Of a stretch of DNA of 36,726 nucleotides, positions 1 through 9,822 are shown in pieces (position 1 is the first letter of the stretch; every line of letters begins with the position of its first letter). The notes beneath the pieces were generated by a model, which was not told the origin of the DNA, ran no database searches, and saw only the letters and a list, made by a program, of their open reading frames with translations. The DNA lies in contig JAILPY010000093.1 in assembly GCA_024699235.1 (NCBI GenBank), positions 1-36,726 of the forward strand. The letters are read 5' to 3'. The stretch is from Treponema sp. (lineage in GTDB: Bacteria; Spirochaetota; Spirochaetia; Treponematales; Treponemataceae). The translations under genes and the position numbers were made by a program.

Positions 1-22
1 AAATCTACATGCAGGCTTAATA

Positions 23-51
23 TTGTTTTCTGCCAGCTTTTACAGTAAAAT
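23..51 (+). promoter_or_regulatory. Sigma-70-type promoter of uvrD/pcrA, leaderless spacing
   Basis: TTGTTT (23-28), 17-bp spacer, TAAAAT (46-51). Only 6 nt separate the -10 from the ATG at 58, so transcription should begin at or next to the start codon. No Shine-Dalgarno sequence lies between. Confidence 0.65.
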
Positions 52-57
52 AACCTA

Positions 58-2253
58 ATGCAAATGCACGAGAACATACAAATGGAGAATAGCCTAGACA
101 GCTTAAATGACGAGCAGATGGAAGCCGTTACAACGACAGAAGGCTTCGTTAGAGTCATTGCCGGTGCTGGCAGCGGAAAAACACGAGCACTCAGCCATCG
201 CTTTGCATATCTTGTCAATGACATAGGAATCCTTCCTTCCCACATTCTCTGCGTAACCTTTACCAATAAAGCGGCCTCTGAAATGAGGGCAAGAATTAAA
301 AAGCTTACAGGAGACAATGATACAGGCTACATATCCACATTTCACGGCTTTTGCGTAAGCGTCCTGCAGGAAGATTCTCATGCAGTGTCATATCCAAAAA
401 GCTTTATGGTACTTGATAATTCAGACATAAATGCCATGCTTCAGATTATTTACGACGAGCGCGGACTTACGCTTCGCCAGATGACTTTTTCTGCAGCACG
501 AGACATGATTGAGATTCAAAAATTATTCAAGAGACCGACTTATTACGAAGACATGATTGCCCTAAGCCTTGATGCATTGCAAAAAAAATACCTAGAAGCA
601 GAAACTCCCAGCGACATTATATTTTACGGCTATCTGTACCAGCAGAAAAAATGCTTTGCCCTTGATTATAACGACCTGCTTAAATTCGTACTGCATATCT
701 TTCAGACAAATGATGAAATCCGCCAGAAATGGCAGGAACGCCTTGAATACATAATGATTGATGAATTTCAGGACATTGACTTCATTCAGTACGAACTGAT
801 GAAGGCCCTTTGCGCATTCCACAAAAACCTTTTTGTCGTAGGAGACCCAGACCAGACCATTTACACATGGAGGGGTGCCGACATCAAGTACCTATTAGAA
901 TTTGACTCAGAATTTCCTGGGACAAAGACTATCATAATGAATAAAAACTACCGTTCCACGCCAGAAATCCTTGCCTGTGCAAACTCCCTTATCAGTAAGA
1001 ATGCAAAGCGCATTTCTAAGGATTTAATGTCTGAAAGACATTTGCCTGAACGGCAACATTCAATGCCAATCTACTGCCACTCAAAGTCTTCGGAAGACGA
1101 AGCCCTATTCATTGCAGAAACTATAGAAAGCCTTTTGACTCAAGACATACATGCCGGAGACATAGCGGTACTGTTCAGGGCGCATTACATAAGCCGCTCA
1201 ATTGAGGAAACCTTCCAGAAAAAGAAGATTGCCTATACGCTGTTTTCAGGGCTGCCATTCTTTGAGCGGACAGAAATAAAAGACAGCCTGTGCTATTTGC
1301 GCATGGCTGCATACAAAGATGACCTTTCTTTCATGCGTATCGTAAACAGTCCAAAGCGAAACGTAGGGGAAAAGCGAATTGCAGCATTAAAAGAGTACGT
1401 CGAAAAAAATGGAGGCAGCCTTTATTCCGCATTAAAGGCATGTGCAGAAGATGAAATTTTTAAGTCAACAAAGGCAGGCAGCTTTATCTCTCTTATAGAA
1501 AAGTATTCTTCCTGCTATGACAAGATGCAGGTTAGCGAGCTTTTCAGCCACATAATGAATGAAAGCGGATATGAAAAGGCCTTGCGCACAGAAGGAAGCC
1601 AGGAACGCCTGGACAATCTTGCGGAACTTAAGCAGGCAATACATGAATATGAAGTTACATGCGGAGAAGAAGCGCGGCTTACAGATTTTTTGAATCATCT
1701 TGCCTTATACACAAATGCTGACATAGGCACGGACAAAGATGCCGTAAGGCTTATGACTGTCCATGCGGCAAAGGGGCTGGAGTTTCCAGTCGTATTCATA
1801 GCAGGCCTTAGTGAAAATATGTTTCCAAGCAAAAAGGTGGATTCATTAGCAGCCATGGAAGAAGAAAGAAGGCTTGCATTCGTTGCGCTTACACGTGCAA
1901 AAGACTTCCTTTACCTTACTGACTCAGAAGCTTCTGAGTCTACGCCGGGATTCGGTTACCGATACCCGTCACGCTTTATATTTGACATAGACAAAGGCCT
2001 TCTGCACTACGAACACGAACTGCCAGACGAACTGGTCAAGAATGCCAGAAGCTACACTAAAGATTCAGAGTCGTACCTTGAAAAGATTTCCGCCCTTGCA
2101 GGGCTTGAAAAAGGAGACCGCATTCAGCATGCCATACTTGGCATGGGAACAATCCTTGAAGCTGACGAAGTAAAAAAGCAGTACAGCATAGCCTTTGACA
2201 AGATGCCAACGCCCCGCAAGATGAGCTTTAAGGCCCCTATAAAAAAAATCTAA
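58..2253 (+). CDS. pcrA: UvrD/PcrA/Rep-type superfamily 1 DNA helicase
   Basis: ATP-dependent 3'-5' DNA helicase of the UvrD/PcrA/Rep group, acting in repair and in removing blocks to replication. The 731 residues carry the family motifs in order: Walker A AGAGSGKT near the N-terminus, motif Ia VTFTNKAASEM, the Walker B variant IDEFQD, motif III VGDPDQTIYTWRGAD, motif V TVHAAKGLEFPVVF and motif VI VALTRAKD. Length is normal for the family. The C-terminal tail ends in a short Lys/Pro-rich segment, the region that in PcrA/UvrD often carries a partner-binding Tudor-like fold. I chose the first ATG because a promoter sits 6 nt upstream and no ribosome binding site precedes any of the first three Met codons; the Met at 82 is an alternative. 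It stands alone. UvrD versus PcrA cannot be settled from sequence alone. Confidence 0.95.
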   Translation: MQMHENIQMENSLDSLNDEQMEAVTTTEGFVRVIAGAGSGKTRALSHRFAYLVNDIGILPSHILCVTFTNKAASEMRARIKKLTGDNDTGYISTFHGFCVSVLQEDSHAVSYPKSFMVLDNSDINAMLQIIYDERGLTLRQMTFSAARDMIEIQKLFKRPTYYEDMIALSLDALQKKYLEAETPSDIIFYGYLYQQKKCFALDYNDLLKFVLHIFQTNDEIRQKWQERLEYIMIDEFQDIDFIQYELMKALCAFHKNLFVVGDPDQTIYTWRGADIKYLLEFDSEFPGTKTIIMNKNYRSTPEILACANSLISKNAKRISKDLMSERHLPERQHSMPIYCHSKSSEDEALFIAETIESLLTQDIHAGDIAVLFRAHYISRSIEETFQKKKIAYTLFSGLPFFERTEIKDSLCYLRMAAYKDDLSFMRIVNSPKRNVGEKRIAALKEYVEKNGGSLYSALKACAEDEIFKSTKAGSFISLIEKYSSCYDKMQVSELFSHIMNESGYEKALRTEGSQERLDNLAELKQAIHEYEVTCGEEARLTDFLNHLALYTNADIGTDKDAVRLMTVHAAKGLEFPVVFIAGLSENMFPSKKVDSLAAMEEERRLAFVALTRAKDFLYLTDSEASESTPGFGYRYPSRFIFDIDKGLLHYEHELPDELVKNARSYTKDSESYLEKISALAGLEKGDRIQHAILGMGTILEADEVKKQYSIAFDKMPTPRKMSFKAPIKKI

Positions 2254-2300
2254 CTGGGTGCGGCACAATAGCTTTTAGCTTTAGACTGCAAGCCCATACA

Positions 2301-2329
2301 TTGCATAAAGCACTGTTTTTTTCTATAAT
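2301..2329 (+). promoter_or_regulatory. Sigma-70-type promoter of purL, leaderless spacing
   Basis: TTGCAT (2301-2306), 17-bp spacer, consensus TATAAT (2324-2329), then 6 nt to the ATG at 2336. No ribosome binding site. This is the cleanest leaderless arrangement in the window. No purine riboswitch or operator is visible between uvrD and purL. Confidence 0.75.
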
Positions 2330-2335
2330 ATTTGA

Positions 2336-5300
2336 ATGTTTCGTATCTACATGGAAAGAAAGGCTGGCTTTGAAAATGAAGCAGCTCGCATTTATGCCGA
2401 AATAAACGGCTTTTTGGGTATTAGTGGCGTTACTGGCGTTCGTTATTTGAACCGGTATGATGTAGAAAATGTTGCAGAAGAAGTAGCTAAGGCTGCTGCA
2501 ACTCGCATTTTCTCTGAACCTCAGAGTGACAGGGTTTTCTTTGAAAAGCTTGACATTCCGCAGGGTGATACAGCAATCATTTGGGAATATCTGCCAGGTC
2601 AGTATGACCAGCGTTCAGACAGTGCAGAACAGTGCCTTTCTCTGCTGCGCGAAAGCATGAGCAGAACGACAAAAGTCGGCACAGAGCCTCCTCTCGTCCG
2701 CTGTGCAAAAATCGTAATTCTTTCAGGCTCTGTCAGCGCACAGGATGCATTAAAGATACAGAACTACCTTATTAACCCAGTAGACAGCCGTCTTACAGAT
2801 AATTCCAAGCCAGAAACATTAGAAATGAAAACCGCCGTTCCACAGGACATTCCTACTGTAGACGGATTCATCAAGCTTAATGCGCAAGACCTTGAGGCTT
2901 ACAGGCAGAAGCTTGGACTTGCAATGGACTTTGCAGACATTAAGTGGATGCAGGATTACTTTGCATCTATAAAAAGAGACCCTACCATTACAGAAATCAG
3001 GGTCCTTGACACTTACTGGAGCGATCACTGCCGCCATACTACATTCAACACAATACTTAAAGACGTAAAGATTGAAGACGGTCCTTATGCATCACTCTTT
3101 AAGAAATCATTTGAAAGCTATACTGACATGAGGGCTGACTTGTATGCACAGCGCACAGATAAGCCTGTTACCCTCATGGACATGGCATGCATTGGTGCAA
3201 AATACCTTCGCAAGCACGGAAAGCTTGAAGACCTTGAAGTAAGCGAAGAAAACAATGCATGTTCCATCTATATTGACGTACATTATACAGAAGGCAAAGA
3301 CGCCCCAGAGCAGACAGAACGCTGGCTCTTGGAATTTAAGAACGAAACACACAACCATCCTACAGAAATTGAACCATTTGGTGGTGCCGCAACTTGTATC
3401 GGCGGTGCAATCAGAGACCCTCTTTCTGCCCGAAGCTGGGTATATCAGGCATTGCGCGTAACAGGCGCTGCCGACCCTACTGTTCCTTTGAGCAAGACAT
3501 TGCCAGGCAAGCTTCCTCAGATGAAACTGACAAGGGAGGCTGCACAGGGATTCTCAAGCTATGGAAACCAGATCGGACTTACAACAGGACAGGTTGCAGA
3601 AGTATATCACCCTGGATTCCTTGCAAAGCGCATGGAATTAGGGGCTGTAATTGCAGCAGCACCTGTAGACTTAGTCTTAAGGGAAACTCCAGAAGCCGGT
3701 GACATAATCATCCTTCTTGGCGGAGGAACAGGACGCGACGGCATTGGAGGAGCGACAGGCTCTTCAAAAGTTCACACAGAAAAATCCGTTACTACGGCCG
3801 CTGCAGAAGTACAAAAAGGCAATGCCGTAGAAGAGCGCAAGATTCAGAGGCTGTTCCGCAACAAAGACGTATGCCTTATGATTCGCCGCTGCAATGACTT
3901 TGGTGCTGGCGGCGTTTCTGTAGCAGTTGGAGAACTTGCACCAGGGCTGGACATAAACCTTGATGCTGTTCCTAAAAAATATGAAGGCTTGGATGGTACA
4001 GAGCTTGCAATTTCCGAAAGCCAGGAGCGAATGGCTGTTGTCGTAAGAAAGGAAAATGCAGACAAATTCATTGAAGCCGCTCACAAAGAAAACTTAAATG
4101 CAGTAGTTGTTGCTACTGTTACAGATACAAACCGCATGGTCATGAAATGGAGAGGCAATACTATTGTAGACATTGACCGCTCATTCATTGATACTGCTGG
4201 AGCTCCTCATGAAGCAGTAGCTACAATTGAAAGCCCTGCCGCTCCAGAAAAGTCTCCTCTTGTAAATCCTCTTGAAAGCGTTAATTCTATTCTGGGCAGT
4301 GAGCCAGACTCAGAGTCCGTAAAAAAGGCATGGATTGCAAACATGGAAGACCTTGCCTGCTGTTCTCAGAGAGGATTGGGAGAGCGCTTCGACGGTTCAA
4401 TCGGCTCATCTTCAGTACTCTTCCCTTATGGAGGCGTATATCAGGGAACTCCAGAAGCAGGAATGGCCGCAAAGATTCCTGTGCTAAGCCCTAAAGAAAC
4501 AAGTACAGTAAGCCTTATGACTTACGGTTATGACCCTCGCGTTGCAGAATGGAGCCCTTGGCATGGCGCACAGACTGCAGTCCTGTCTTCCCTTGCAAAA
4601 ATTGCATGTATCGGCGGAAAGCCAGAAACATGCCGCTTGAGCTTCCAGGAATTCTTTGGACGCGCAGTAAGCGAAAAGACTTGGGGATATCCTGCAAGCG
4701 CCCTTTTGGGAGCCCTTGACGCTCAAAAGGCAATGGGAACAGGAAGCATAGGCGGCAAAGACAGCATGAGCGGCACTTTTGAAAATCTAAATGTACCTCA
4801 TACGCTGGTTTCTTTTGCCGTTACAACTGACGAAGCAAAGCACGTAACAAGCGGCTCTTTTAAAAAGGCAGGAAGCAACATTTTCTTAATAAGCGTTCCT
4901 TATTCTCAGGAACTTGCTCCTGACTTTGAAACATTCACTGAAAATGCAAAAGTCCTTTATAAGCTGAATGCAGAAAGCAAGATCCTTGCCATGTATCCTG
5001 TCGGAGCCGGCGGAATTGCAGAGGCTGTAAGCAAGATGTCTCTGGGCAACAGAATCGGTGCAGCAATCCGCCTTGTTCCAGCAAGCCCTACAGCTGCAAG
5101 CCTGGACATGGACGTAAGCGCAAGAGACCTGTTCACTCCTCTGTACGGTTCTATTATTGTAGAATCAGACGAAGACCTTGAAGCAGTTGCTGACTTTATA
5201 GAAGGAACTGTAGAAAAAATTGGCCAAACAACAGCAGAACGCGAAATCAATGTGTTCGGCACAAAGATTTCTCTTGCAGACATTGAAAAGGCATGGGAAG

Positions 5301-6259
5301 CAAAGCTTAGCGCTGTATTCCCTCCAGTTTCTGGCGCAGAGCTTCAGAAGCCGCTTCCTGACTTTGCAAAGAAAGAACATCAGAGCCTTGAGGCTGCACG
5401 CAAAAGCTTTACCGCAAAGACAGGAAAGGCAAAGCCTCGCGTTATTATACCTGTATTCCCTGGAACAAACTGCGAATACGATATGGCACGCGCCTTTAAC
5501 CTGAACGGTGCAGAAACTCAGATTATGGTATTCCGCAACAGAACGCCTAAAGACCTTGCAGAATCTCTGGACCAGTTTAAGGCAGAAATTGAAAAGAGCC
5601 AGATCATTGCCTTTGCAGGCGGATTCAGTGCAGGTGACGAACCGGACGGATCCGGCAAATACATTGCAAACGTAATAAGGGAAAAGAGAATTGCAGATGC
5701 CATTATGGAGCTTTTAAGGCAGAAAGACGGACTTGTACTGGGAATCTGCAATGGCTTCCAGGCCCTCATAAAGACTGGCCTCGTTCCTTATGGAGAAATC
5801 AAGGAACCTTCAGAAGACATGCCTACGCTTACATTCAATAAGCTTGGACGGCACATAAGCCGCGTTGTCCGCACAAGAATGGTAAGCGCAGCAAGTCCTT
5901 GGGCCCTTCACAGTTCTATCCTCGAAGCAAAAACCCACCTTATTCCTATAAGCCACGGAGAAGGACGCATTGTCATTAGCGATGAGCTTGCCCAAAAGCT
6001 TTTTGCTTCAGGTCAGGTATTTACTCAGTACGTTGATGAAAATGGAATTCCTGCAATCGCAGAGCCAGACAATCCTAACGGAAGCCTCTATGCAATTGAA
6101 GGCCTTACAAGCCCAGACGGACATGTACTCGGCAAGATGGGTCACAATGAACGCACAATGGGCATGGATAAAGACGGTTCCAGCATAGACCTCATAAAGA
6201 ACATTTCCGGCAATAGATGCCAGAATATCTTTGCAGCAGGCGTTTCATACTTTAACTAA
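2336..6259 (+). CDS. purL: Phosphoribosylformylglycinamidine synthase, single-chain
   Basis: Converts FGAR, glutamine and ATP to FGAM in de novo purine synthesis in the cytoplasm. This is the long single-chain form (1307 residues), with an N-terminal PurS-like region, two AIR-synthase-type ATP/FGAR halves and a C-terminal class I glutamine amidotransferase. Visible marks are the HCRHTTF segment near residue 230, FKNETHNHPTEIEPFGGAAT, the second-half SIGGKDSMSGTF, and the glutaminase nucleophile C1138 in GICNGFQ with a following SHGEGR. Length fits the long PurL known in clostridia and some other bacteria. No other pur gene is next to it. It has its own promoter with leaderless spacing. The downstream lipoprotein begins 9 nt after the stop and has its own AAGGA, so it may be co-transcribed. 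Confidence 0.97.
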   Translation: MFRIYMERKAGFENEAARIYAEINGFLGISGVTGVRYLNRYDVENVAEEVAKAAATRIFSEPQSDRVFFEKLDIPQGDTAIIWEYLPGQYDQRSDSAEQCLSLLRESMSRTTKVGTEPPLVRCAKIVILSGSVSAQDALKIQNYLINPVDSRLTDNSKPETLEMKTAVPQDIPTVDGFIKLNAQDLEAYRQKLGLAMDFADIKWMQDYFASIKRDPTITEIRVLDTYWSDHCRHTTFNTILKDVKIEDGPYASLFKKSFESYTDMRADLYAQRTDKPVTLMDMACIGAKYLRKHGKLEDLEVSEENNACSIYIDVHYTEGKDAPEQTERWLLEFKNETHNHPTEIEPFGGAATCIGGAIRDPLSARSWVYQALRVTGAADPTVPLSKTLPGKLPQMKLTREAAQGFSSYGNQIGLTTGQVAEVYHPGFLAKRMELGAVIAAAPVDLVLRETPEAGDIIILLGGGTGRDGIGGATGSSKVHTEKSVTTAAAEVQKGNAVEERKIQRLFRNKDVCLMIRRCNDFGAGGVSVAVGELAPGLDINLDAVPKKYEGLDGTELAISESQERMAVVVRKENADKFIEAAHKENLNAVVVATVTDTNRMVMKWRGNTIVDIDRSFIDTAGAPHEAVATIESPAAPEKSPLVNPLESVNSILGSEPDSESVKKAWIANMEDLACCSQRGLGERFDGSIGSSSVLFPYGGVYQGTPEAGMAAKIPVLSPKETSTVSLMTYGYDPRVAEWSPWHGAQTAVLSSLAKIACIGGKPETCRLSFQEFFGRAVSEKTWGYPASALLGALDAQKAMGTGSIGGKDSMSGTFENLNVPHTLVSFAVTTDEAKHVTSGSFKKAGSNIFLISVPYSQELAPDFETFTENAKVLYKLNAESKILAMYPVGAGGIAEAVSKMSLGNRIGAAIRLVPASPTAASLDMDVSARDLFTPLYGSIIVESDEDLEAVADFIEGTVEKIGQTTAEREINVFGTKISLADIEKAWEAKLSAVFPPVSGAELQKPLPDFAKKEHQSLEAARKSFTAKTGKAKPRVIIPVFPGTNCEYDMARAFNLNGAETQIMVFRNRTPKDLAESLDQFKAEIEKSQIIAFAGGFSAGDEPDGSGKYIANVIREKRIADAIMELLRQKDGLVLGICNGFQALIKTGLVPYGEIKEPSEDMPTLTFNKLGRHISRVVRTRMVSAASPWALHSSILEAKTHLIPISHGEGRIVISDELAQKLFASGQVFTQYVDENGIPAIAEPDNPNGSLYAIEGLTSPDGHVLGKMGHNERTMGMDKDGSSIDLIKNISGNRCQNIFAAGVSYFN

Positions 6260-6268
6260 GGATTATAA

Positions 6269-7312
6269 ATGAAGAAACATACGGTTTTAACAGTAATGAC
6301 GGCAGTTCTAATCTCTGCCGTTCTATCGCTGGCTTCTTGCACTAAGAAAAATGCATGGAACAGTAACCTTGATGCAGCCAAAAGCATTGCTGAAAAAAAG
6401 AATAAGAACATATTCCTTCTGTTTAGCGGAGAAGACTGGAACGAGCATTCCGCTACGCTCAAATCTACAATTCTGGACACCCCGGAATTTAAAAAGCAGA
6501 TTGCACCTGACTATGTTCTTGCAATTATTGAGCTTTCTCAGGCTGAATATGCAAAGACTGTCGTACCAGATGCGGCTACTGAAGAGCAGAAAAAAGAAGC
6601 CGAACGCCTTACTGCTGAATATGCAAAAAAAGAAGAAATCCTTCAGCAGTACTACGTGGAATCTTTTCCTGCAATTTACATACTTTCTCCTGAAGGATAT
6701 GTTCTTGCAACAATACCATATTCAGAAACAATGACTTCCGTACAGGATCTGTCAGCACAGCTGGAAAGCCAAAAGGAAATCATAACTGCAATTTCAGATG
6801 CAATTAATAATGTAAAGAATTCAAGCGGCCCTGATAAAGCCGTTGCCCTTGATTCACTTTATGAAATGACTCAGGAAAATTACAGGACTATCTTAATAGA
6901 AGCCGTCTGTGAAATTCCTGACCTTGACCCTTCTGACACTACAGGACTTGCCGGCAAGTATCTTATGATAAAAGGATATTCTGCCGCCATTGAAAAACTG
7001 ATGAAAGACAATGACATTGACGGTTCCATAAAAATTTTCACTGGCTTATGCGAATCAGATAAAATTTCAAGCAGTCAGAAGCAGGAAGTCTTGTACACTG
7101 CTGCATTCATGCTGGCAAGGAGCGGAAGCCAGGATTACGACACAATGACGTCATTACTGGAAAAGGCAATAGCCTTTGAGCCAGAAAGCAGCATGGTAAC
7201 AGAAATAAACACAACAATACAGGCTATTCAGAACATGAAAAAGATGGTTCTTGAAATGCAGGTAAAGACAGAGGATTTTGCAGACCCACCTGCGGAATCT
7301 TCTGCAGAATAG
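6269..7312 (+). CDS. Thioredoxin-fold lipoprotein without redox cysteines
   Basis: Signal peptide with lipobox LASC; Cys24 should be lipidated, placing the protein on a membrane surface facing the periplasm. Residues about 30-160 read like the thioredoxin_7 family: IFLLFSGEDW near 48-57, a DTPEF segment at 70-74, and SFPAIYIL with the expected cis-Pro at 134. The family's redox motif lies after the DW pair (as in DWCGWC), but here it reads N58-E-H-S61, so both catalytic Cys are missing. The remainder, about 165-347, is helical and resembles TPR-like repeats. A thiol-disulfide role is therefore unlikely; binding or scaffolding is more plausible (inference). AAGGA lies 5 nt before the ATG. It sits between purL and two CorC-like genes, 6 nt before the first. 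Confidence 0.75.
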   Translation: MKKHTVLTVMTAVLISAVLSLASCTKKNAWNSNLDAAKSIAEKKNKNIFLLFSGEDWNEHSATLKSTILDTPEFKKQIAPDYVLAIIELSQAEYAKTVVPDAATEEQKKEAERLTAEYAKKEEILQQYYVESFPAIYILSPEGYVLATIPYSETMTSVQDLSAQLESQKEIITAISDAINNVKNSSGPDKAVALDSLYEMTQENYRTILIEAVCEIPDLDPSDTTGLAGKYLMIKGYSAAIEKLMKDNDIDGSIKIFTGLCESDKISSSQKQEVLYTAAFMLARSGSQDYDTMTSLLEKAIAFEPESSMVTEINTTIQAIQNMKKMVLEMQVKTEDFADPPAESSAE

Positions 7313-7318
7313 ACGCCC

Positions 7319-8581
7319 ATGCCGAAAGCATTCCTGCTTTGCGTGACAGCAGTGCTTATCCTGCTGTCCATGACATTTTCGGGCACAGAAAGCGCATTCC
7401 TTTCCATAAATAAACTTCGCATACGCTCATTGCATAATAAGCAGAATAAAAAAGCAATGAGGGTATGGAAACTGCTAAATGACAAGGAAAGACTTATAAA
7501 TACTTTGCTTGTAGCTAATGAAATAGTAAACATAGCCATTTCTTCAATCATTGCATATCTTGTACTAGAGATTTTTGGCAATGCAGGCGTTGGAATTGCA
7601 ACATTCATATCTACAATGCTTCTTCTGATATTTGGTGAAATTACTCCAAAAACAATCGCTACCCACCATCCGGAAGCGATTGCCTTTTTCATAAGTCCCT
7701 TAATCCAAGGACTTGAGATTATCCTGTTTCCCCTAGTATTTTTATTCACAAACATTTCACGCTTTATCTTGAAGCTATGTAAGATAAACACTCAAAACAA
7801 AGACGTTTCTTTTACAGAAGAAGAAATAAAGACATTCATAGACGTTGGAAGCGAACAGGGAATAGTCGAAAAGAACGAAAAACTGATGATGCACAGGGTC
7901 TTTAAGTTTTCAGACCTTGAAGCAAAAGACATTATGATTCCAAGGAAAAAAATCAAGGCAATTCATCTTTCTTCTGACTACAACACTATCATAGAGCTTT
8001 CACAAAGGTTCTTTCTGTCTCGTTTTCCGGTATACGACAAAGATATAGACGACATTGTAGGCATTCTTTACATAAAGGACTTGCTTCATTACAAAAGCTG
8101 CCAGAACATTTTTTCAGTTTCAAAGGTAATGCGGCCGCCTCTTTTTATTCTGGAAACAAAGAAAATGTCTAGCATACAGCAGATGCTTCAGGAAAACCAT
8201 CAGAGCATGGCTGTCGTCATAGATGAATATTCCGGCACATACGGAGTCTTGACAAGCGAAGACATTGCCAGGGAAATTTTCGGTCCTATAACAGATGAAT
8301 ACAAGCCGTATGCCCGCCGAGTTGAAGTCCAGATAAAAAACCCAAATAACTCCGACATAGACGGTTTTTCACGGCTTATCGACATCAATGAACAGTTAGG
8401 AATAAACATGCAGAGCGAACACTCAGAAACGATCGGAGGGCTTATATTCGAAATGCTAGGCCATATTCCTTTTGAAGGAGAATCGATAGTTCACTCAGGC
8501 TTTAAATTCACAGTTAAGGAACTTGAAGACAATCGCATTGCAAAAGTCCATGTTTCAAAGACTGTAAGGGAACAGCAATGA
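7319..8581 (+). CDS. CNNM/CorC (HlyC) family membrane protein, copy 1
   Basis: 420 residues with the standard three-part build: an N-terminal DUF21/CNNM transmembrane domain with the family stretch FGEITPKT near residue 103, a paired CBS-domain region at about 190-310 (MIPRKKIKAIH, FPVYDKDIDDIVGILYIKDLL), and a C-terminal CorC_HlyC domain at about 330-420. Relatives are linked to Mg2+ or Co2+ efflux or ion homeostasis; the CBS pair usually binds adenine nucleotides. No ribosome binding site precedes the ATG, which lies 6 nt after the stop of the lipoprotein gene, so translation is probably coupled. The next gene overlaps by 4 nt and encodes a paralogue, suggesting a heterodimer or two related exporters (inference). 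Confidence 0.92.
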   Translation: MPKAFLLCVTAVLILLSMTFSGTESAFLSINKLRIRSLHNKQNKKAMRVWKLLNDKERLINTLLVANEIVNIAISSIIAYLVLEIFGNAGVGIATFISTMLLLIFGEITPKTIATHHPEAIAFFISPLIQGLEIILFPLVFLFTNISRFILKLCKINTQNKDVSFTEEEIKTFIDVGSEQGIVEKNEKLMMHRVFKFSDLEAKDIMIPRKKIKAIHLSSDYNTIIELSQRFFLSRFPVYDKDIDDIVGILYIKDLLHYKSCQNIFSVSKVMRPPLFILETKKMSSIQQMLQENHQSMAVVIDEYSGTYGVLTSEDIAREIFGPITDEYKPYARRVEVQIKNPNNSDIDGFSRLIDINEQLGINMQSEHSETIGGLIFEMLGHIPFEGESIVHSGFKFTVKELEDNRIAKVHVSKTVREQQ

Positions 8582-9822
8582 TTATTATTATAGAACTCAT
8601 ACTGATATTCTGCATTGCATTTTTTGCTGCATCTGAAACAGCATTTACAGCCCTTCCTAGAATAACTGTAAGGCAAATGCTTAAGGACAATGAAAAGAAT
8701 GCTTCAAAAGTAGCAAGGCTCAAGACAAGTCTTGACAGGCTTATTTCAACGGTCCTTGTCGGAACAAATTTCATTACAACGCTATCTTCTTCGCTTGCTA
8801 CTGCATACACAATAAAAAAATACGGTCCTTCGGCCGTAACATATACATCTGCAGCAATAACAATCTTAATAGTCATTTTTGGGGAAATCATACCTAAGAC
8901 TTATGCAGGACTAAAGCCTAAGCAAGTTTCGCAATCCAGTGCAACGCCTATAATCATAATTCAGACTATATGCTTTCCTGTAGTATGGCTGTTTGACAGG
9001 CTTTCGGACTTTATTGATTTTTTTGAAAAGCATGTCCTAAAGACAAAAACTCCTTTAATTACAGAAGAAGAACTAAAAACCCTTATTGCAATAGGAGAAA
9101 ATGAAGGAACTCTGGAAGAAGGCGAAAAAAAGCTTTTAGACAGACTGTTTGAATTCTCTGACATTCATGTAAGGGACATCATGAAGCACAGGTCTCTCGT
9201 AAAATATGTAGACGTCCATGATGACATTGATTCTGTAATAGAAATGTTTAACTCTGGATATTCCAGGCTGCCTGTATATGAAAATTCCCCAGACAATATA
9301 GTCGGAGTCCTTCACTATAAGTCTGTACTGTTTGCAAATTCTGCAATTACGCAAAGCAAAGACTTTGTAAAAATATGCATGCGCCAGCCTATGTTTATCC
9401 CAGAATCAGTTTCTGCAGTGGAACTGCTGCAGACATTCAAGCACAGCAAGGATAACTTTGCTGTTGCCATAAATGAATATGGAAGCATGGCTGGAATAGT
9501 AACGATGGACGATATCCTGAAAGAAGTTTTCGGTCACATTACAGATGAATACGGCATGACAGAAATTGCCCCGGAAAAAAGAATCACTGTCGTAAATACT
9601 AAGGAATTCTTAATTCCAGGGGACATGCGCCTTGATGATTTTAATGACGTAATGAAAATGAATCTGGACAGTGAAAGCTTTGACACAATAGGAGGATGGC
9701 TGCTTGAAAAATTTGGGGAGCTGCCATTCACTGGAGCGGCATTTAAAGATACAAATGCCGTATATATAGTTGAAGACCAGAGTGCACGAAGGATTCAGCT
9801 TATAAGGCTTAAGTTCGTTTGA
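8578..9822 (+). CDS. CNNM/CorC (HlyC) family membrane protein, copy 2
   Basis: 414 residues, paralogue of the gene just upstream and overlapping it by the sequence ATGA. It has a DUF21/CNNM transmembrane domain with FGEIIPKT near residue 100, two CBS modules (HVRDIMKHRS, RLPVYENSPDNIVGVLHYKSVL, AVAINEYGSMAGIVTMDDIL), and a C-terminal CorC_HlyC domain. AAGGGA stands before the start. The two copies share layout but have diverged widely, so this is not a recent duplication. The last 14 bases overlap the end of the convergent cytidylate-kinase-like gene, and no terminator is visible between them. Its role is presumed ion transport across the inner membrane; the ion cannot be read from sequence. 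Confidence 0.92.
   Translation: MIIIIELILIFCIAFFAASETAFTALPRITVRQMLKDNEKNASKVARLKTSLDRLISTVLVGTNFITTLSSSLATAYTIKKYGPSAVTYTSAAITILIVIFGEIIPKTYAGLKPKQVSQSSATPIIIIQTICFPVVWLFDRLSDFIDFFEKHVLKTKTPLITEEELKTLIAIGENEGTLEEGEKKLLDRLFEFSDIHVRDIMKHRSLVKYVDVHDDIDSVIEMFNSGYSRLPVYENSPDNIVGVLHYKSVLFANSAITQSKDFVKICMRQPMFIPESVSAVELLQTFKHSKDNFAVAINEYGSMAGIVTMDDILKEVFGHITDEYGMTEIAPEKRITVVNTKEFLIPGDMRLDDFNDVMKMNLDSESFDTIGGWLLEKFGELPFTGAAFKDTNAVYIVEDQSARRIQLIRLKFV

Noticed and set aside
3394..3702. A 102-codon open frame inside purL on the same strand, and many similar frames on the opposite strands of other genes
   Set aside because: They lie wholly within well-recognised genes, have no ribosome binding site or promoter, and their translations show no domain or signal.
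7319..9822. The two CorC-like genes as a recent tandem duplication
   Set aside because: They share domain order and signature motifs but differ at most positions, so they are old paralogues.
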